Origin: Corynebacterium riegelii | Lineage (GTDB): Bacteria; Actinomycetota; Actinomycetes; Mycobacteriales; Mycobacteriaceae | DNA length: 64,000 nucleotides | Assembly: GCF_016728505.1 (NCBI RefSeq) | Contig: NZ_CP068159.1 | Location: forward strand, 1,922,001 to 1,986,000 | Direction: 5' to 3' | In this document: positions 44,724-53,347 of the stretch, piece after piece | How positions within the stretch are numbered: position 1 is the stretch's first letter | Layout of the letters: each line of letters opens with the position of its first letter | Translations under genes and position numbers: made by a program | Notes under the pieces: generated by a model | The model's input: the letters and a program-made list of their open reading frames with translations, nothing else | Told to the model about the DNA's origin: nothing | Databases searched by the model: none

Positions 44724-46214
44724 TTAGAGGCCCAGAAGCGTCCAACCGCCGACCATGATGAGCAACGTAGTAAGCGGAATGACGATAGTGACTACCGCGA
44801 TGTCCTTGTATGACAGTTTGTGTGTCATACCGCAAACAATCAGCATGGTCAGCACTGAACCGTTGTGCGGCAGCGAATCGAAGGAAACGGATGCCATTGC
44901 AGTGATCCGGTGCATCAGTTCCATAGAAATGCCTTGCTCTGCTGCCATTTGCGCAAGTTGGCTGCCGAGTGTCTCCATGGTGATGGACAAACCACCAGAC
45001 GAGGAGCCAGTGATACCAGAAATCGCAGCGGTAGAGACCGTGGAGACCAACAAAGCGTTGTCCGAAATATTGAGCATATTCTCTTTCACCACGTTAAACA
45101 CCACGAGTGAAGCGATAACTGCGCCATAGCCAACCTCAGACGCTGTGGTCAGGCAGGGCAAGATCGCGTTCTTCGCGCCGTCGGAAAGCTCACTGAGGCT
45201 CTCTTTGACCCGGGCCGGGAACATGGCAACGATCACGACTACTGCCAAGGCCAAAGCGATGGTTGGAGACCAAATTCCCAACAGTGCATCGATGCTGGTC
45301 TTGCCGTACTTATCCTCGCCAAGGTAATCCGTATCCAGCATTCCTGCTACCCCGTAGACCATGGCAAAGTTGGTAGCAACGACAACCAGGATGGGCAGCA
45401 GGCCCATCAGGCCTTGAACAGCGACGGACGGTTCCGTATCGGACTTGGCTCGCGTGCCGATTCGGCCCCCGGATTGGCCCTCGAAGGACTCGCCACCGAT
45501 TTCAACCTTCCCGTCGGTGTTTTCCCCGATACCGGCCGGCGTTTCGACGACATTGCCGTTCTTATCAATTGGGTCATAGCCTTCGCCCGTGCGATTGAGC
45601 TGTTTAATGCGGAATTCCAGCCACACCGTGCCAGCCACGAACATGATTAGTGACGCGATGAGGCCAAAAACCGGAGCCGCGTAGACGTTTGTTCCGAAGT
45701 AGCTTGTAGGGATTGCATTGTGGATCTGCGGGGAACCCGGCAGTCCGGCTAGTGCGTAGGTGATGGTTCCAAATGCGATTGCCGCTGGCATGAGTCGTTT
45801 CGGAACGTTTGCTTCCCGGAACAGCGCGGTCGCAATTGGCACGATGGTAAACGCCACCACCCAAGCTGAGACGCCGCCGTAAGCAAGCAGTGAGGTGGCG
45901 ACCACGGTGGACAGCATGGCGCGTTTAGGCCCGAAGAGTGCGGTGATGCCGCGTGCGAGGTATCGAGCTAGGCCTGTGGAGGTCATGAGGTAGCCAAATA
46001 TTGCCCCGAACATAAACAGCGGGAAATATTTGGTTACAAAACCACCAAGCGCCGGCATGAAGATCTGTGTGTAGGTGCCCATGATGGGTTGACCTGCGAA
46101 GAGCAGTGCGACAAGCGAGGCAAAGGGAGCGACGACTACAACCGAGTGGCCGCGGTATGCGAGGACAACCAGGATGACTAGCGAGAGCAGGACACCCAGA
46201 AACGAAATAACCAT
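44724..46214 (-). CDS. GntP-family permease
   Basis: A 496-residue carrier of the gluconate:H+ symporter family with about 12 to 14 hydrophobic segments (FLGVLLSLVILVVLAY, FMFGAIFGYLMTSTGLARY, ITGSSSGGLSITMETLG). A hydrophilic, Gly/Glu/Asp-rich loop of about 60 residues (around GYDPIDKNGNVVETPAG) interrupts the middle, larger than in typical GntP. Family members import gluconate, glycerate or other hydroxy acids. Next to mmsB, 3-hydroxyisobutyrate is a reasonable substrate guess. AAGGAG lies 5 nt before the ATG. The 193 bp upstream show only a short hairpin (46378-46392). Confidence 0.85.
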   Translation of the reverse strand: MVISFLGVLLSLVILVVLAYRGHSVVVVAPFASLVALLFAGQPIMGTYTQIFMPALGGFVTKYFPLFMFGAIFGYLMTSTGLARYLARGITALFGPKRAMLSTVVATSLLAYGGVSAWVVAFTIVPIATALFREANVPKRLMPAAIAFGTITYALAGLPGSPQIHNAIPTSYFGTNVYAAPVFGLIASLIMFVAGTVWLEFRIKQLNRTGEGYDPIDKNGNVVETPAGIGENTDGKVEIGGESFEGQSGGRIGTRAKSDTEPSVAVQGLMGLLPILVVVATNFAMVYGVAGMLDTDYLGEDKYGKTSIDALLGIWSPTIALALAVVVIVAMFPARVKESLSELSDGAKNAILPCLTTASEVGYGAVIASLVVFNVVKENMLNISDNALLVSTVSTAAISGITGSSSGGLSITMETLGSQLAQMAAEQGISMELMHRITAMASVSFDSLPHNGSVLTMLIVCGMTHKLSYKDIAVVTIVIPLTTLLIMVGGWTLLGL

Positions 46215-46407
46215 TCGTACTCCTTGGTGAGGCGGCTGTTGACTTGCCGAGACTGTAAGTCACCGCACTGTTGACTACCGCCAGAATCGGTATGCCAACT
46301 CACCATTCACCCCTAGTGTGTCCTGCATTACATCACGCAAGCTGGTGGTGAAAACTCAACGTGCACCTGGTGAGGGGGTGAACGTGGTTCACTGACCGTG
46401 GTGCGGC

Positions 46408-47283
46408 TTACCAGCCACGTTCAGCTAGACGGTGCGGTGCCGGCAGGTCGGAGACGTTGATGCCGACCATGGCCTCGCCCAGGCCGCGGGAGACCTCGGT
46501 AACCGTCGCGATGTCCTGCCAGTTGCGTGTGGCCTTGACTACGGCCTTTGCGCGCGCCTCTGGGTTGCCGGACTTGAAAATGCCGGACCCTACGAAAACG
46601 CCATCAGCGCCGAGCTCCATCATGAACGCGGCATCCGCCGGAGTGGATACGCCACCGGCAACCAGGAGCGGGACGGGCAACTTACCGTCCTCCGCCGTCT
46701 TGGCAACGAGCTCGTACGGTGCCTGCAGTTCCTTTGCAGCAACGTAGAGTTCGTCGCGATTGTTGCGCCACATGGCGGTCAACGCGCTGATCTCGCCCTT
46801 GATTTTGCGAATGTGCTTGACGGCCTCGGACACATCACCGGTGCCGGCTTCGCCCTTGGAACGGATCATGGCAGCGCCTTCGTTAATGCGACGCAGCGCT
46901 TCCCCGAGGTTGGTTGCGCCGCAGACAAACGGCACGTTGAAGCTGCGCTTGTCAATGTGGTTGACGTAATCGGCGGGGCTTAGGACCTCGGATTCGTCGA
47001 TGTAGTCCACCCCGAGGTGCTCAAGAATTCGTGCCTCCATGGCGTGGCCGATGCGTGCCTTGGCCATGACGGGAATGTTGACGGCGGCGATGATGCCGTC
47101 GATGAGATCGGGGTCGCTCATGCGTGCCACGCCGCCCTGTGCGCGGATGTCTGCAGGGACTCGCTCGAGTGCCATGACCGCGACGGCGCCGGCGTCTTCC
47201 GCGATCTTCGCCTGCTCTGGGGTGACCACATCCATGATCACGCCGCCGAGGAATTGTTGGTTCAGTTCAGAAAAATCAGCCAT
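46408..47283 (-). CDS. pdxS: Pyridoxal 5'-phosphate synthase, PdxS subunit
   Basis: Synthase subunit that forms PLP from ribose 5-phosphate, glyceraldehyde 3-phosphate and ammonia. The 291 residues of TIM-barrel type show [31 protein letters not shown] (in parts), [14 protein letters not shown] and [20 protein letters not shown] 47283 is preferred (AAGG 7 nt upstream). The usual glutaminase partner pdxT does not follow; the next gene is gntP. Divergent from its presumed regulator pdxR. Without PdxT the enzyme must use free ammonia or a PdxT encoded elsewhere. Confidence 0.95.
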   Translation of the reverse strand: MADFSELNQQFLGGVIMDVVTPEQAKIAEDAGAVAVMALERVPADIRAQGGVARMSDPDLIDGIIAAVNIPVMAKARIGHAMEARILEHLGVDYIDESEVLSPADYVNHIDKRSFNVPFVCGATNLGEALRRINEGAAMIRSKGEAGTGDVSEAVKHIRKIKGEISALTAMWRNNRDELYVAAKELQAPYELVAKTAEDGKLPVPLLVAGGVSTPADAAFMMELGADGVFVGSGIFKSGNPEARAKAVVKATRNWQDIATVTEVSRGLGEAMVGINVSDLPAPHRLAERGW

Positions 47284-47303
47284 AGTCATACCTTGCTGGC
47301 CCA

Positions 47304-47350
47304 ACTGGTAAGTTCCAAGTGCCAGTTAGGTGTGAATTCTTTGTACCAGT
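47304..47350. promoter_or_regulatory. pdxR-pdxS intergenic operator region
   Basis: The 76-bp divergent gap carries related half-sites ACTGGTA (47304-47310), CCAGTT (47322-47327) and TACCAGT (47344-47350). The outer two form an inverted pair and the middle one repeats the second. Such arrays are typical of MocR/PdxR binding regions, which activate pdxS and repress pdxR. The resemblance to published PdxR boxes is not exact. Confidence 0.5.
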
Positions 47351-47359
47351 GAGGGCATT

Positions 47360-48787
47360 GTGCTTATCGACGTCTCCCCCGCCAACCCCCAACCCCTCCC
47401 CGCCCAAATCGCCGCAGCGGTGCGGGCGGCCGTGGCTAATGGAACACTTCGCCCCGGAGATACCGTGCCGTCAACCAGGGCGCTTGCCATGCAAGCGAAA
47501 GTATCAAGGGGAACGGTTGTCTCTGCTTATGAGCAGTTAATCAGCGAAGGCTACCTGCTTGCTTCACAGGGAGCACCAACACGCGTCCACCCGGATCTGG
47601 TTCTTGCGCCGCATACGCAGCAGCGCAAGCAAGCCACTGGCAAGGTGACGCATAATAAGCGGGGAAATAGGCGCAAGCAGGAACTCATCTCGCTAAAACC
47701 AGCGCCCGGCACAGCTGGTTTAATCCGCCCAGCAGCCTGGCATGCGGCGTGGCGGGAGGCTGCATCTGACTCGGGCGGGCGGGTTGATAAGGCAGGTCAG
47801 GTAGAGCTGCGTGACGCAATCGCGGAGCATCTGCGCGTTGCGCGCAGCCTTGCGGTGGATCCTGGCAACGTGGTGGTCACTGGCGGTTCCCGCGAAGGTT
47901 TGATGCTGATTCTGCTTACGCTTGCATCCCACAGTTCGGGGCGGTTACGCATTGGCGTTGAGAGTCCAGGACACCCCGGCCTACAGCGCGTTATCGAAGC
48001 AGCTGGTCACGAGATTGTTCCGTGCCCAACGGATAGTCACGGTGTGTGCGTTGATACCCTGCCCGCAACCTTGGACGCGATCCTGGTTACGCCTGCTCAC
48101 TTGTATCCGCTCGGTGGTGCCATGCCGGTTGCTCGCCGGTCGCAGCTTCTGCGCTGGGCAGCTGAGACTTCGACCTCGATTATCGAAGATGATTTCAACG
48201 CAGAACTTCGCTACCGCACAGCCCCACAGCCGACCCTGGCAGCTATTGCTGGGGACGGCGCAGATGTATTTACGCTCGGAACATTTTCAACGTTGCTGTC
48301 TCGCGAGCTCGCCGCAGGCTATGTTGTTGCCTCAAACTCCCAGGCAGAGGCCCTAGGGCGTACGCGACAGGTGTTGGGTATGCCGGTCAGCGCGGTCACG
48401 CAACGTGCGATAGCTTCGCTACTTCGCGGCGGCTACGTCCGCCGCAACACCAAGGCCACCCACGCCAGGCTGGCGAAGCGACGCGCCATTTTGGAAAGCC
48501 GCGTTGTACCCGCCCTTGCCAAGGTTGCCTCGCATGCTCAGCTTTCCGACGGCACCGGCGCCGACCTCATCGCCCACTTCCCCACCCGCGGGCACCGCAA
48601 CGACTTTGCAGGCGTACTGGCGCGCTCCGGGTTTGAAGCTGGCCGCGCAGACACTGCGCTGACGATGAGTTTCGCGCACCTGTCTGACCAGGACTTCAAC
48701 CGAGCGATCAACGCCATCGTGGAGACACTCGAGAATACAGACAGTTACTCCGAGCCGGAAACCACCTCAGCGGAAACAACGCGCTGA
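47360..48787 (+). CDS. pdxR: MocR-family regulator PdxR
   Basis: A 475-residue fusion of an N-terminal GntR winged helix ([21 protein letters not shown]) and a fold-type I aminotransferase-like domain that senses PLP. The pyridine-N-binding Asp is present ([12 protein letters not shown]). However, where family members have Lys in a GTFSK motif, this protein reads [11 protein letters not shown], with Thr311 in the Lys position, so a Schiff base with PLP at the normal site seems impossible. The GTG start is at 47360. The 3' end overlaps the convergent arc gene by 43 bp. Confidence 0.9.
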   Translation: MLIDVSPANPQPLPAQIAAAVRAAVANGTLRPGDTVPSTRALAMQAKVSRGTVVSAYEQLISEGYLLASQGAPTRVHPDLVLAPHTQQRKQATGKVTHNKRGNRRKQELISLKPAPGTAGLIRPAAWHAAWREAASDSGGRVDKAGQVELRDAIAEHLRVARSLAVDPGNVVVTGGSREGLMLILLTLASHSSGRLRIGVESPGHPGLQRVIEAAGHEIVPCPTDSHGVCVDTLPATLDAILVTPAHLYPLGGAMPVARRSQLLRWAAETSTSIIEDDFNAELRYRTAPQPTLAAIAGDGADVFTLGTFSTLLSRELAAGYVVASNSQAEALGRTRQVLGMPVSAVTQRAIASLLRGGYVRRNTKATHARLAKRRAILESRVVPALAKVASHAQLSDGTGADLIAHFPTRGHRNDFAGVLARSGFEAGRADTALTMSFAHLSDQDFNRAINAIVETLENTDSYSEPETTSAETTR

Positions 48788-50346
48788 CCGTGACGTCCGG
48801 TGATTCGAGCCCACTCATCCGGGTTTGCCGTGTTCGGGAGGTCCTCACTTTCGTCTTGTTCTGCACGAACAGCAAGTCGCAAGTGCTCGACGCTCACACC
48901 AACATGTTCCTCGACAACATGTTCCTCGACAACTTGGTCCGTGCCAGGGTGGTTAGCACCCTCAGTACCAGCACCCTTAGCACTGGCGGCGTTGGAAATG
49001 TGATCCTTGATCGCTAGCTTCTTGGCGCGGTCAACCACGTTTGCAATCATCGCGCCAGAGACAAAGTCGTGGTAGTGAAGGGTTTCCGTGGTGCCGTCAG
49101 CAAGCGTGAGGCGGACAAACGGGCGAGGGGCGTACATCGCCTCCACTGCAGCATCGATGAGGTCCTCGGACGAGGAAGCAAGCGGGATGTCGTCAGTGAT
49201 GTAGCGGGCAAAAATATCCGCCGCCTCATCCCGGTTCGGGCGGGACACCCTGATTTTGATGTCAAGGCGACCAGGTCGCAGAATCGCCGGGTCGATGAGT
49301 TCTTCGCGGTTGGTCGCACCGATGACAATGACGTTTGCGATGTCTTCAACACCGTCAATCTCCGTCAACAACTGCGGGACCACTGTGGTTTCCATGTCGG
49401 AGCTCACCCCGGAGCCGCGGGTGCGGAAAATTGACTCCATCTCATCAAAAAACACGATCACCGGACGACCATCAGAAGCCAGCTCACGAGCACGCTCAAA
49501 AATGAGCCGAATACGACGCTCCGTCTCGCCCACGAACTTGTTCAGAAGCTCTGGACCTTTGACGTTAATGAAGTGGGCCTGCCCGCCGTCGCCAATACGC
49601 TGCGACAACGAATTAGCCACGGCCTTTGCAATCAACGTCTTACCGCATCCCGGAGGCCCATACAGCAACAACCCCTTCGGCGGCGCCAAGCGGTACTGCT
49701 GGTACAACTCCGGATACGCAAACGGCAACTCGACAGAGTCTTTGATCGTCTCGATCTGCGAGGACAGACCACCAATATCGGCGTACGTCACGTCCGGCAC
49801 TTCCTCAAGGGAGAGCTGATTGACCTCAGTCTTCGGTACGCGCTCAAACGCAAACCCAGACTTTAAGTCCACCAGCACGGTGTCACCTGCGCGGGCCTGC
49901 GATTGCAAAGGTTCAGTCAGACGCACCAAGTGCTCAGTGCCTTGTTGGTCAGCCACCACTGCACGCGTGCCACCAATCTTCTCAATCAGGGTAGTTAGCT
50001 GCCCGGTGGTGTCGTAGGAGCAGGCTTCGACGATCACGGTGCCGTCGCCAAGCCTGACCAGCTTGCCCGGCTTCAGCGAGTCCGGCGCAACCGTCGGCGC
50101 GATCTTGACCCGCATCTGCCGACCTGAGGTATAGATCTCAGCTTCATGATCCTGCGACGCCGACTCAAGGTAAATGCCGTAAGTCGAAGCTGGCTCCCCC
50201 AAAGCCTCCACCTGGGCGTAGAGGCTGTTGAGCTTGTCGCGACTCGATTTCAACAGCTCCGCAAGCTTGGTGTTGCGCTCAGAGATATCCCTGTTCTCGC
50301 GCTTTAATTGGCGCAGTTCCGGCCCGAAAGCATCGTCAGTGATCAT
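48745..50346 (-). CDS. arc: AAA+ ATPase ARC (Mpa homologue)
   Basis: A hexameric AAA+ unfoldase that recognises pupylated proteins. The 533 residues comprise an N-terminal coiled coil ([19 protein letters not shown]), OB-like interdomain (residues about 75-190), and one AAA module with Walker A GPPGCGKT, Walker [10 protein letters not shown] and arginine-finger region. It ends [11 protein letters not shown] and lacks the C-terminal GQYL-type motif that docks Mpa onto the 20S proteasome, in line with the absence of a proteasome. TATGCT lies 6 nt before the ATG. Confidence 0.95.
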   Translation of the reverse strand: MITDDAFGPELRQLKRENRDISERNTKLAELLKSSRDKLNSLYAQVEALGEPASTYGIYLESASQDHEAEIYTSGRQMRVKIAPTVAPDSLKPGKLVRLGDGTVIVEACSYDTTGQLTTLIEKIGGTRAVVADQQGTEHLVRLTEPLQSQARAGDTVLVDLKSGFAFERVPKTEVNQLSLEEVPDVTYADIGGLSSQIETIKDSVELPFAYPELYQQYRLAPPKGLLLYGPPGCGKTLIAKAVANSLSQRIGDGGQAHFINVKGPELLNKFVGETERRIRLIFERARELASDGRPVIVFFDEMESIFRTRGSGVSSDMETTVVPQLLTEIDGVEDIANVIVIGATNREELIDPAILRPGRLDIKIRVSRPNRDEAADIFARYITDDIPLASSSEDLIDAAVEAMYAPRPFVRLTLADGTTETLHYHDFVSGAMIANVVDRAKKLAIKDHISNAASAKGAGTEGANHPGTDQVVEEHVVEEHVGVSVEHLRLAVRAEQDESEDLPNTANPDEWARITGRHGQRVVSAEVVSGSE

Positions 50347-50352
50347 GCCTCG

Positions 50353-50358
50353 AGCATA
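50353..50358 (-). promoter_or_regulatory. Leaderless -10 box of arc
   Basis: TATGCT on the minus strand, 6 nt before the arc ATG and 7 bp after the trmI stop (50365-50367). It suggests that arc can be transcribed without the upstream trmI-aminopeptidase unit. Confidence 0.45.
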
Positions 50359-50364
50359 ACGAGA

Positions 50365-51198
50365 TTACCTACGCGCGCGACGCTGCGGCCTCGGCGGCGT
50401 CACCCCATCAGCCAACCGGCGAGTCCACACCAGGAACGCAGTGTGCGCGTTCATGCGATGCTCCGGGCGAGTTGCCAGCCCCTCAACCTTCCACTCACGC
50501 AGCAGCGTTTCCCACGCGCGCGGCTCCGTAAAGCACTTCGCCTCACGGATAGCCTCCATGATGTTCATCAGCTGCGGCACCGTAGCCACATACGTCATGA
50601 ACACACCACCAGGAATCAGCAAGTTTTTCACAGTGTCAATGAAATGCCACGGTTCCACCATGTCCAGGATCAGGCGATCCACCGGGCCGCCGAGATCATC
50701 AACGGTCACCTCGCCGAAATCCCCCAAGCGCGGGGTCCACCACTGCGGCTCAGAGCCGAAGTACTCCGCCACGTTATTGCGGGCAAACTCCAAGTGATCG
50801 TCACGGATCTCATAGGAAAACACGCGCCCTTCCGGGCCAACCGCGCGAAGCAACGACATGGTCAAGGCACCCGAGCCTGCGCCAGCCTCCAACACGCGTG
50901 CACCCATGAAGATGTCGCCCTCAACCAGGATCTGCGCAGCATCCTTGGGGTAAATCACCGCAGCACCACGCGGCATAGACAGCACATGGTCTACCAACAG
51001 GTGACGGAAGCACAGGTAGTCCGCGCCGAGGGTGGACTGCACTACGCTGCCTTCATCAGCGCCGATGATGTCGTTGTGCTCCACAATGCCCTTATGCGAA
51101 TGGAACTGACCGTCGGGCACAAGCTCAATGGTGAAGTGCCGACGCTTCGCGTCCGTGAGCTGTACCTTATCGCCCGCCTGGAATTTGCCCGAATACAT
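50365..51198 (-). CDS. trmI: tRNA (adenine-58-N1)-methyltransferase TrmI
   Basis: Makes m1A58 in the T-loop of tRNA. It has 277 residues: a small N-terminal beta domain (KVQLTDAKRRHFTIELVPDG), then a Rossmann methyltransferase with VLEAGAGSGALTMSLL (SAM loop) and LILDMVEPWHFID (motif IV). In corynebacteria it lies between arc and the M18 aminopeptidase, as here. The start codon follows the aminopeptidase stop directly. Confidence 0.94.
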   Translation of the reverse strand: MYSGKFQAGDKVQLTDAKRRHFTIELVPDGQFHSHKGIVEHNDIIGADEGSVVQSTLGADYLCFRHLLVDHVLSMPRGAAVIYPKDAAQILVEGDIFMGARVLEAGAGSGALTMSLLRAVGPEGRVFSYEIRDDHLEFARNNVAEYFGSEPQWWTPRLGDFGEVTVDDLGGPVDRLILDMVEPWHFIDTVKNLLIPGGVFMTYVATVPQLMNIMEAIREAKCFTEPRAWETLLREWKVEGLATRPEHRMNAHTAFLVWTRRLADGVTPPRPQRRARR

Positions 51199-52398
51199 TT
51201 ATGCCCCTTTGTAGTACGCAGTTAGCGCCGCCTCGAACCAGGCCTGGTCTTGCAAACCAACCAGTTCCCGTGCTGAATGCATGGAGAGCAGCGGCACGCC
51301 GACATCTACCGTAGGGATTCCAAGGCGTGTAGAAGAAATCGGCCCGATCGTTGAGCCGCACGGCACAGCATTGTGGCCAACAAACGTCTGCACAGGGACC
51401 TCTGCCACAGCACACGCCCGGTGCCAGAGCGCTTCCGTCACCGCATTCGACGCATAGCGCTGATTCGCGTTGATCTTCAGCACAGGGCCGTGATTCATCA
51501 GCGGGCGGTGCGTCGGATCGTGCTTTTGCGGGTAGTTGGGGTGCACGGCATGCGCCGCGTCTGCGGAAATCACGGACGATGCCGCGTAAACATCCAGCGG
51601 GTCGCCCATATCACCTGCTAACTTGGCCAGGACTCGTTCCAGCAGCGGCCCACCGGCGCCAACCGCGGTGGCCGATCCGATCTCCTCATGATTGAACGAG
51701 GCAAACACAAGCACATCCCCATCTGCCGGCGCATCAGCCACTGCAGCCAGGAAGGCACGCGCAGACGCGTGGACGCTGGACAAGTTGTCCAAGCGCCCTG
51801 CAGCCAGGAGGTCCCCCATCGCCGCAGGAGCCTGCGTATCTACGGCGATGAGATCGTGCGAAACAATACGCTTCGGGTCAACGCCTGCGGCCTCACCCAT
51901 AATGTCCACCATCGGAGTATCCACGCACAACACTGGCTGCATGTGGGTCTGGCGGTCTATCTCAGGGGCATCGCTGCGGTAGAGGTGAATAGCCAAGTTG
52001 GGAACGCGGGCAATGGGAAGGGTGGTGATGAGGTGAGACGTGGCGTCGTCAAGCACGATGCGCCCTGCAAACGCCAGTTCACGGTCGAACCACGACTGCA
52101 ACACCGGCCCGCCGTACACCTCAACCGCCAGCTGACGAAAACCCTCGCCGGCAAACTCTGGGTTCGGCTTCAGCCACAACCCGGGGGAATCCGTATGCGA
52201 CCCGACAATGCGAAAACGCGGGTTAGCACGCTCCGGCACCCACCAGGCAATCACCGAACCATCTTGAACGATGACGTGGCCACCAGGGGTGATCTCTGAA
52301 TCTTCGGCAAAACCAGCACCAACAAACGCGCTACGAACAACGTCGGCTGCGTGGAACGCACTCGGGCTGGCGGTGATGAACTCTGCAAGGCTACGCAT
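51199..52398 (-). CDS. M18-family aminopeptidase
   Basis: A 399-residue zinc aminopeptidase of the aspartyl-aminopeptidase family, releasing N-terminal acidic or hydrophobic residues. Metal ligands appear in VGSHTDSPGLWL, RLDNLSSVHA, FNHEEIGSATAVGAG and VDVGVPLLSMHSARE. Full length for the family. TAGGGT (52410-52405) stands 6 nt before the ATG, so it is likely leaderless; it is divergent from the RecB-like nuclease gene, whose start is 36 bp away. Confidence 0.92.
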   Translation of the reverse strand: MRSLAEFITASPSAFHAADVVRSAFVGAGFAEDSEITPGGHVIVQDGSVIAWWVPERANPRFRIVGSHTDSPGLWLKPNPEFAGEGFRQLAVEVYGGPVLQSWFDRELAFAGRIVLDDATSHLITTLPIARVPNLAIHLYRSDAPEIDRQTHMQPVLCVDTPMVDIMGEAAGVDPKRIVSHDLIAVDTQAPAAMGDLLAAGRLDNLSSVHASARAFLAAVADAPADGDVLVFASFNHEEIGSATAVGAGGPLLERVLAKLAGDMGDPLDVYAASSVISADAAHAVHPNYPQKHDPTHRPLMNHGPVLKINANQRYASNAVTEALWHRACAVAEVPVQTFVGHNAVPCGSTIGPISSTRLGIPTVDVGVPLLSMHSARELVGLQDQAWFEAALTAYYKGA

Positions 52399-52433
52399 GG
52401 TTCCACCCTAGCGCTGCGCTAAGGTTGGCTTCG

Positions 52434-53225
52434 ATGACGCTCGCATTATCTCCGTCGCGCGCAGGCGACTACCAGCAATGCCCTCTGATGTACCGGCTGA
52501 AGGCCATCGACAAGATTCCTGAGCCGAAAACCATCCACCAGGTGCGCGGATCCCTCGTGCACGCGGTGTTGGAAGAGATGTTCACCTGGCCACGGGACCA
52601 GCGGACGTATCCGGCCGCGGTCAAAGAGCTGCGGCCAGCGTGGGCGAGACTTCAGGAGCTCGAGCCCGCGTGCGCCGAGCCGGTTGAGGACGAAATGCAG
52701 CTGCTTATCGACGCCCGCGCGCTCCTCAAAGGCTACTTCCACATGGAAGGCCCAGAGCGCTTCGACCCACACGCACAGGAAATGCGTGTGGAGTCCGTCC
52801 TGCCAAACGGCGTGCCGGTGCGCGGATTCATCGACCGAGTCGACATCGCTGATTCAGGCGAAGTGCGGGTGGTGGACTATAAGACCGGCAAAATGCCGCC
52901 GCCACGGTTCGCAGACAGCGCGCTGTTTCAGATGCGATTCTATGCGCTGGTGTACTGGCGTCTCTTTAACGTCATCCCAGCGCAGCTGAAGCTGATGTAC
53001 CTGAAGGTGATGGACTCTATGGTGATCCAGCCTTCGCGTGAGGAGCTGGAGTATTTTGAACGCGATCTTGGCGATCTATGGGCCAATATTGTTGCCGACG
53101 GAAAAGAGGGAACGTTTAAGCCGAAAACGTCTAAACTTTGCGGCTGGTGTTCGTTCCAATCACTGTGCCCAGAGTACGGAGGTACGCCGCCACCCTATCC
53201 CGGATGGCCCGAAGTTTTTCAATAA
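52434..53225 (+). CDS. RecB/Cas4-like exonuclease with Fe-S cysteine cluster
   Basis: A 263-residue single-domain PD-(D/E)XK nuclease. The nuclease core shows RGSLVHAVLEEMF (His), GFIDRVDI (Asp) and VRVVDYKTGK (Asp...Lys). Four cysteines, Cys16 and Cys236, Cys239, Cys245 (CGWCSFQSLC), match the AddB/Cas4 iron-sulfur arrangement. No CRISPR genes are near. The C. glutamicum homologue sits at the same place, so this is a core actinobacterial repair-type nuclease. ATG 52434 has TAAGGT 8 nt upstream. Confidence 0.87.
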   Translation: MTLALSPSRAGDYQQCPLMYRLKAIDKIPEPKTIHQVRGSLVHAVLEEMFTWPRDQRTYPAAVKELRPAWARLQELEPACAEPVEDEMQLLIDARALLKGYFHMEGPERFDPHAQEMRVESVLPNGVPVRGFIDRVDIADSGEVRVVDYKTGKMPPPRFADSALFQMRFYALVYWRLFNVIPAQLKLMYLKVMDSMVIQPSREELEYFERDLGDLWANIVADGKEGTFKPKTSKLCGWCSFQSLCPEYGGTPPPYPGWPEVFQ

Positions 53226-53256
53226 CAAGCGCTGAATTTTCAATAAGGACCCGTTT

Positions 53257-53296
53257 CTGTGGATAACTTCTGGGGGTTTGACCAAGTTATCCACAG
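53257..53296. repeat. Inverted pair of perfect DnaA boxes
   Basis: A perfect 13-bp inverted repeat (CTGTGGATAACTT / AAGTTATCCACAG) with a 14-bp spacer. Each arm contains the consensus DnaA box TTATCCACA. It lies between the RecB-like gene and the HNH gene, away from any dnaA or oriC-like cluster in this window. It may bind DnaA or act as a hairpin/target tied to the HNH element. Confidence 0.85.
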
Positions 53297-53347
53297 GCGG
53301 CGAAAAACCTATTGACCAGGGGTTGACCGCCGTCTACCTTCCTGGCC

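Noticed and set aside
46321..46350. GlxR/CRP-like sequence (TGCATTACATCACG) upstream of gntP
   Set aside because: Only about six of ten consensus bases match TGTGA-N6-TCACA.
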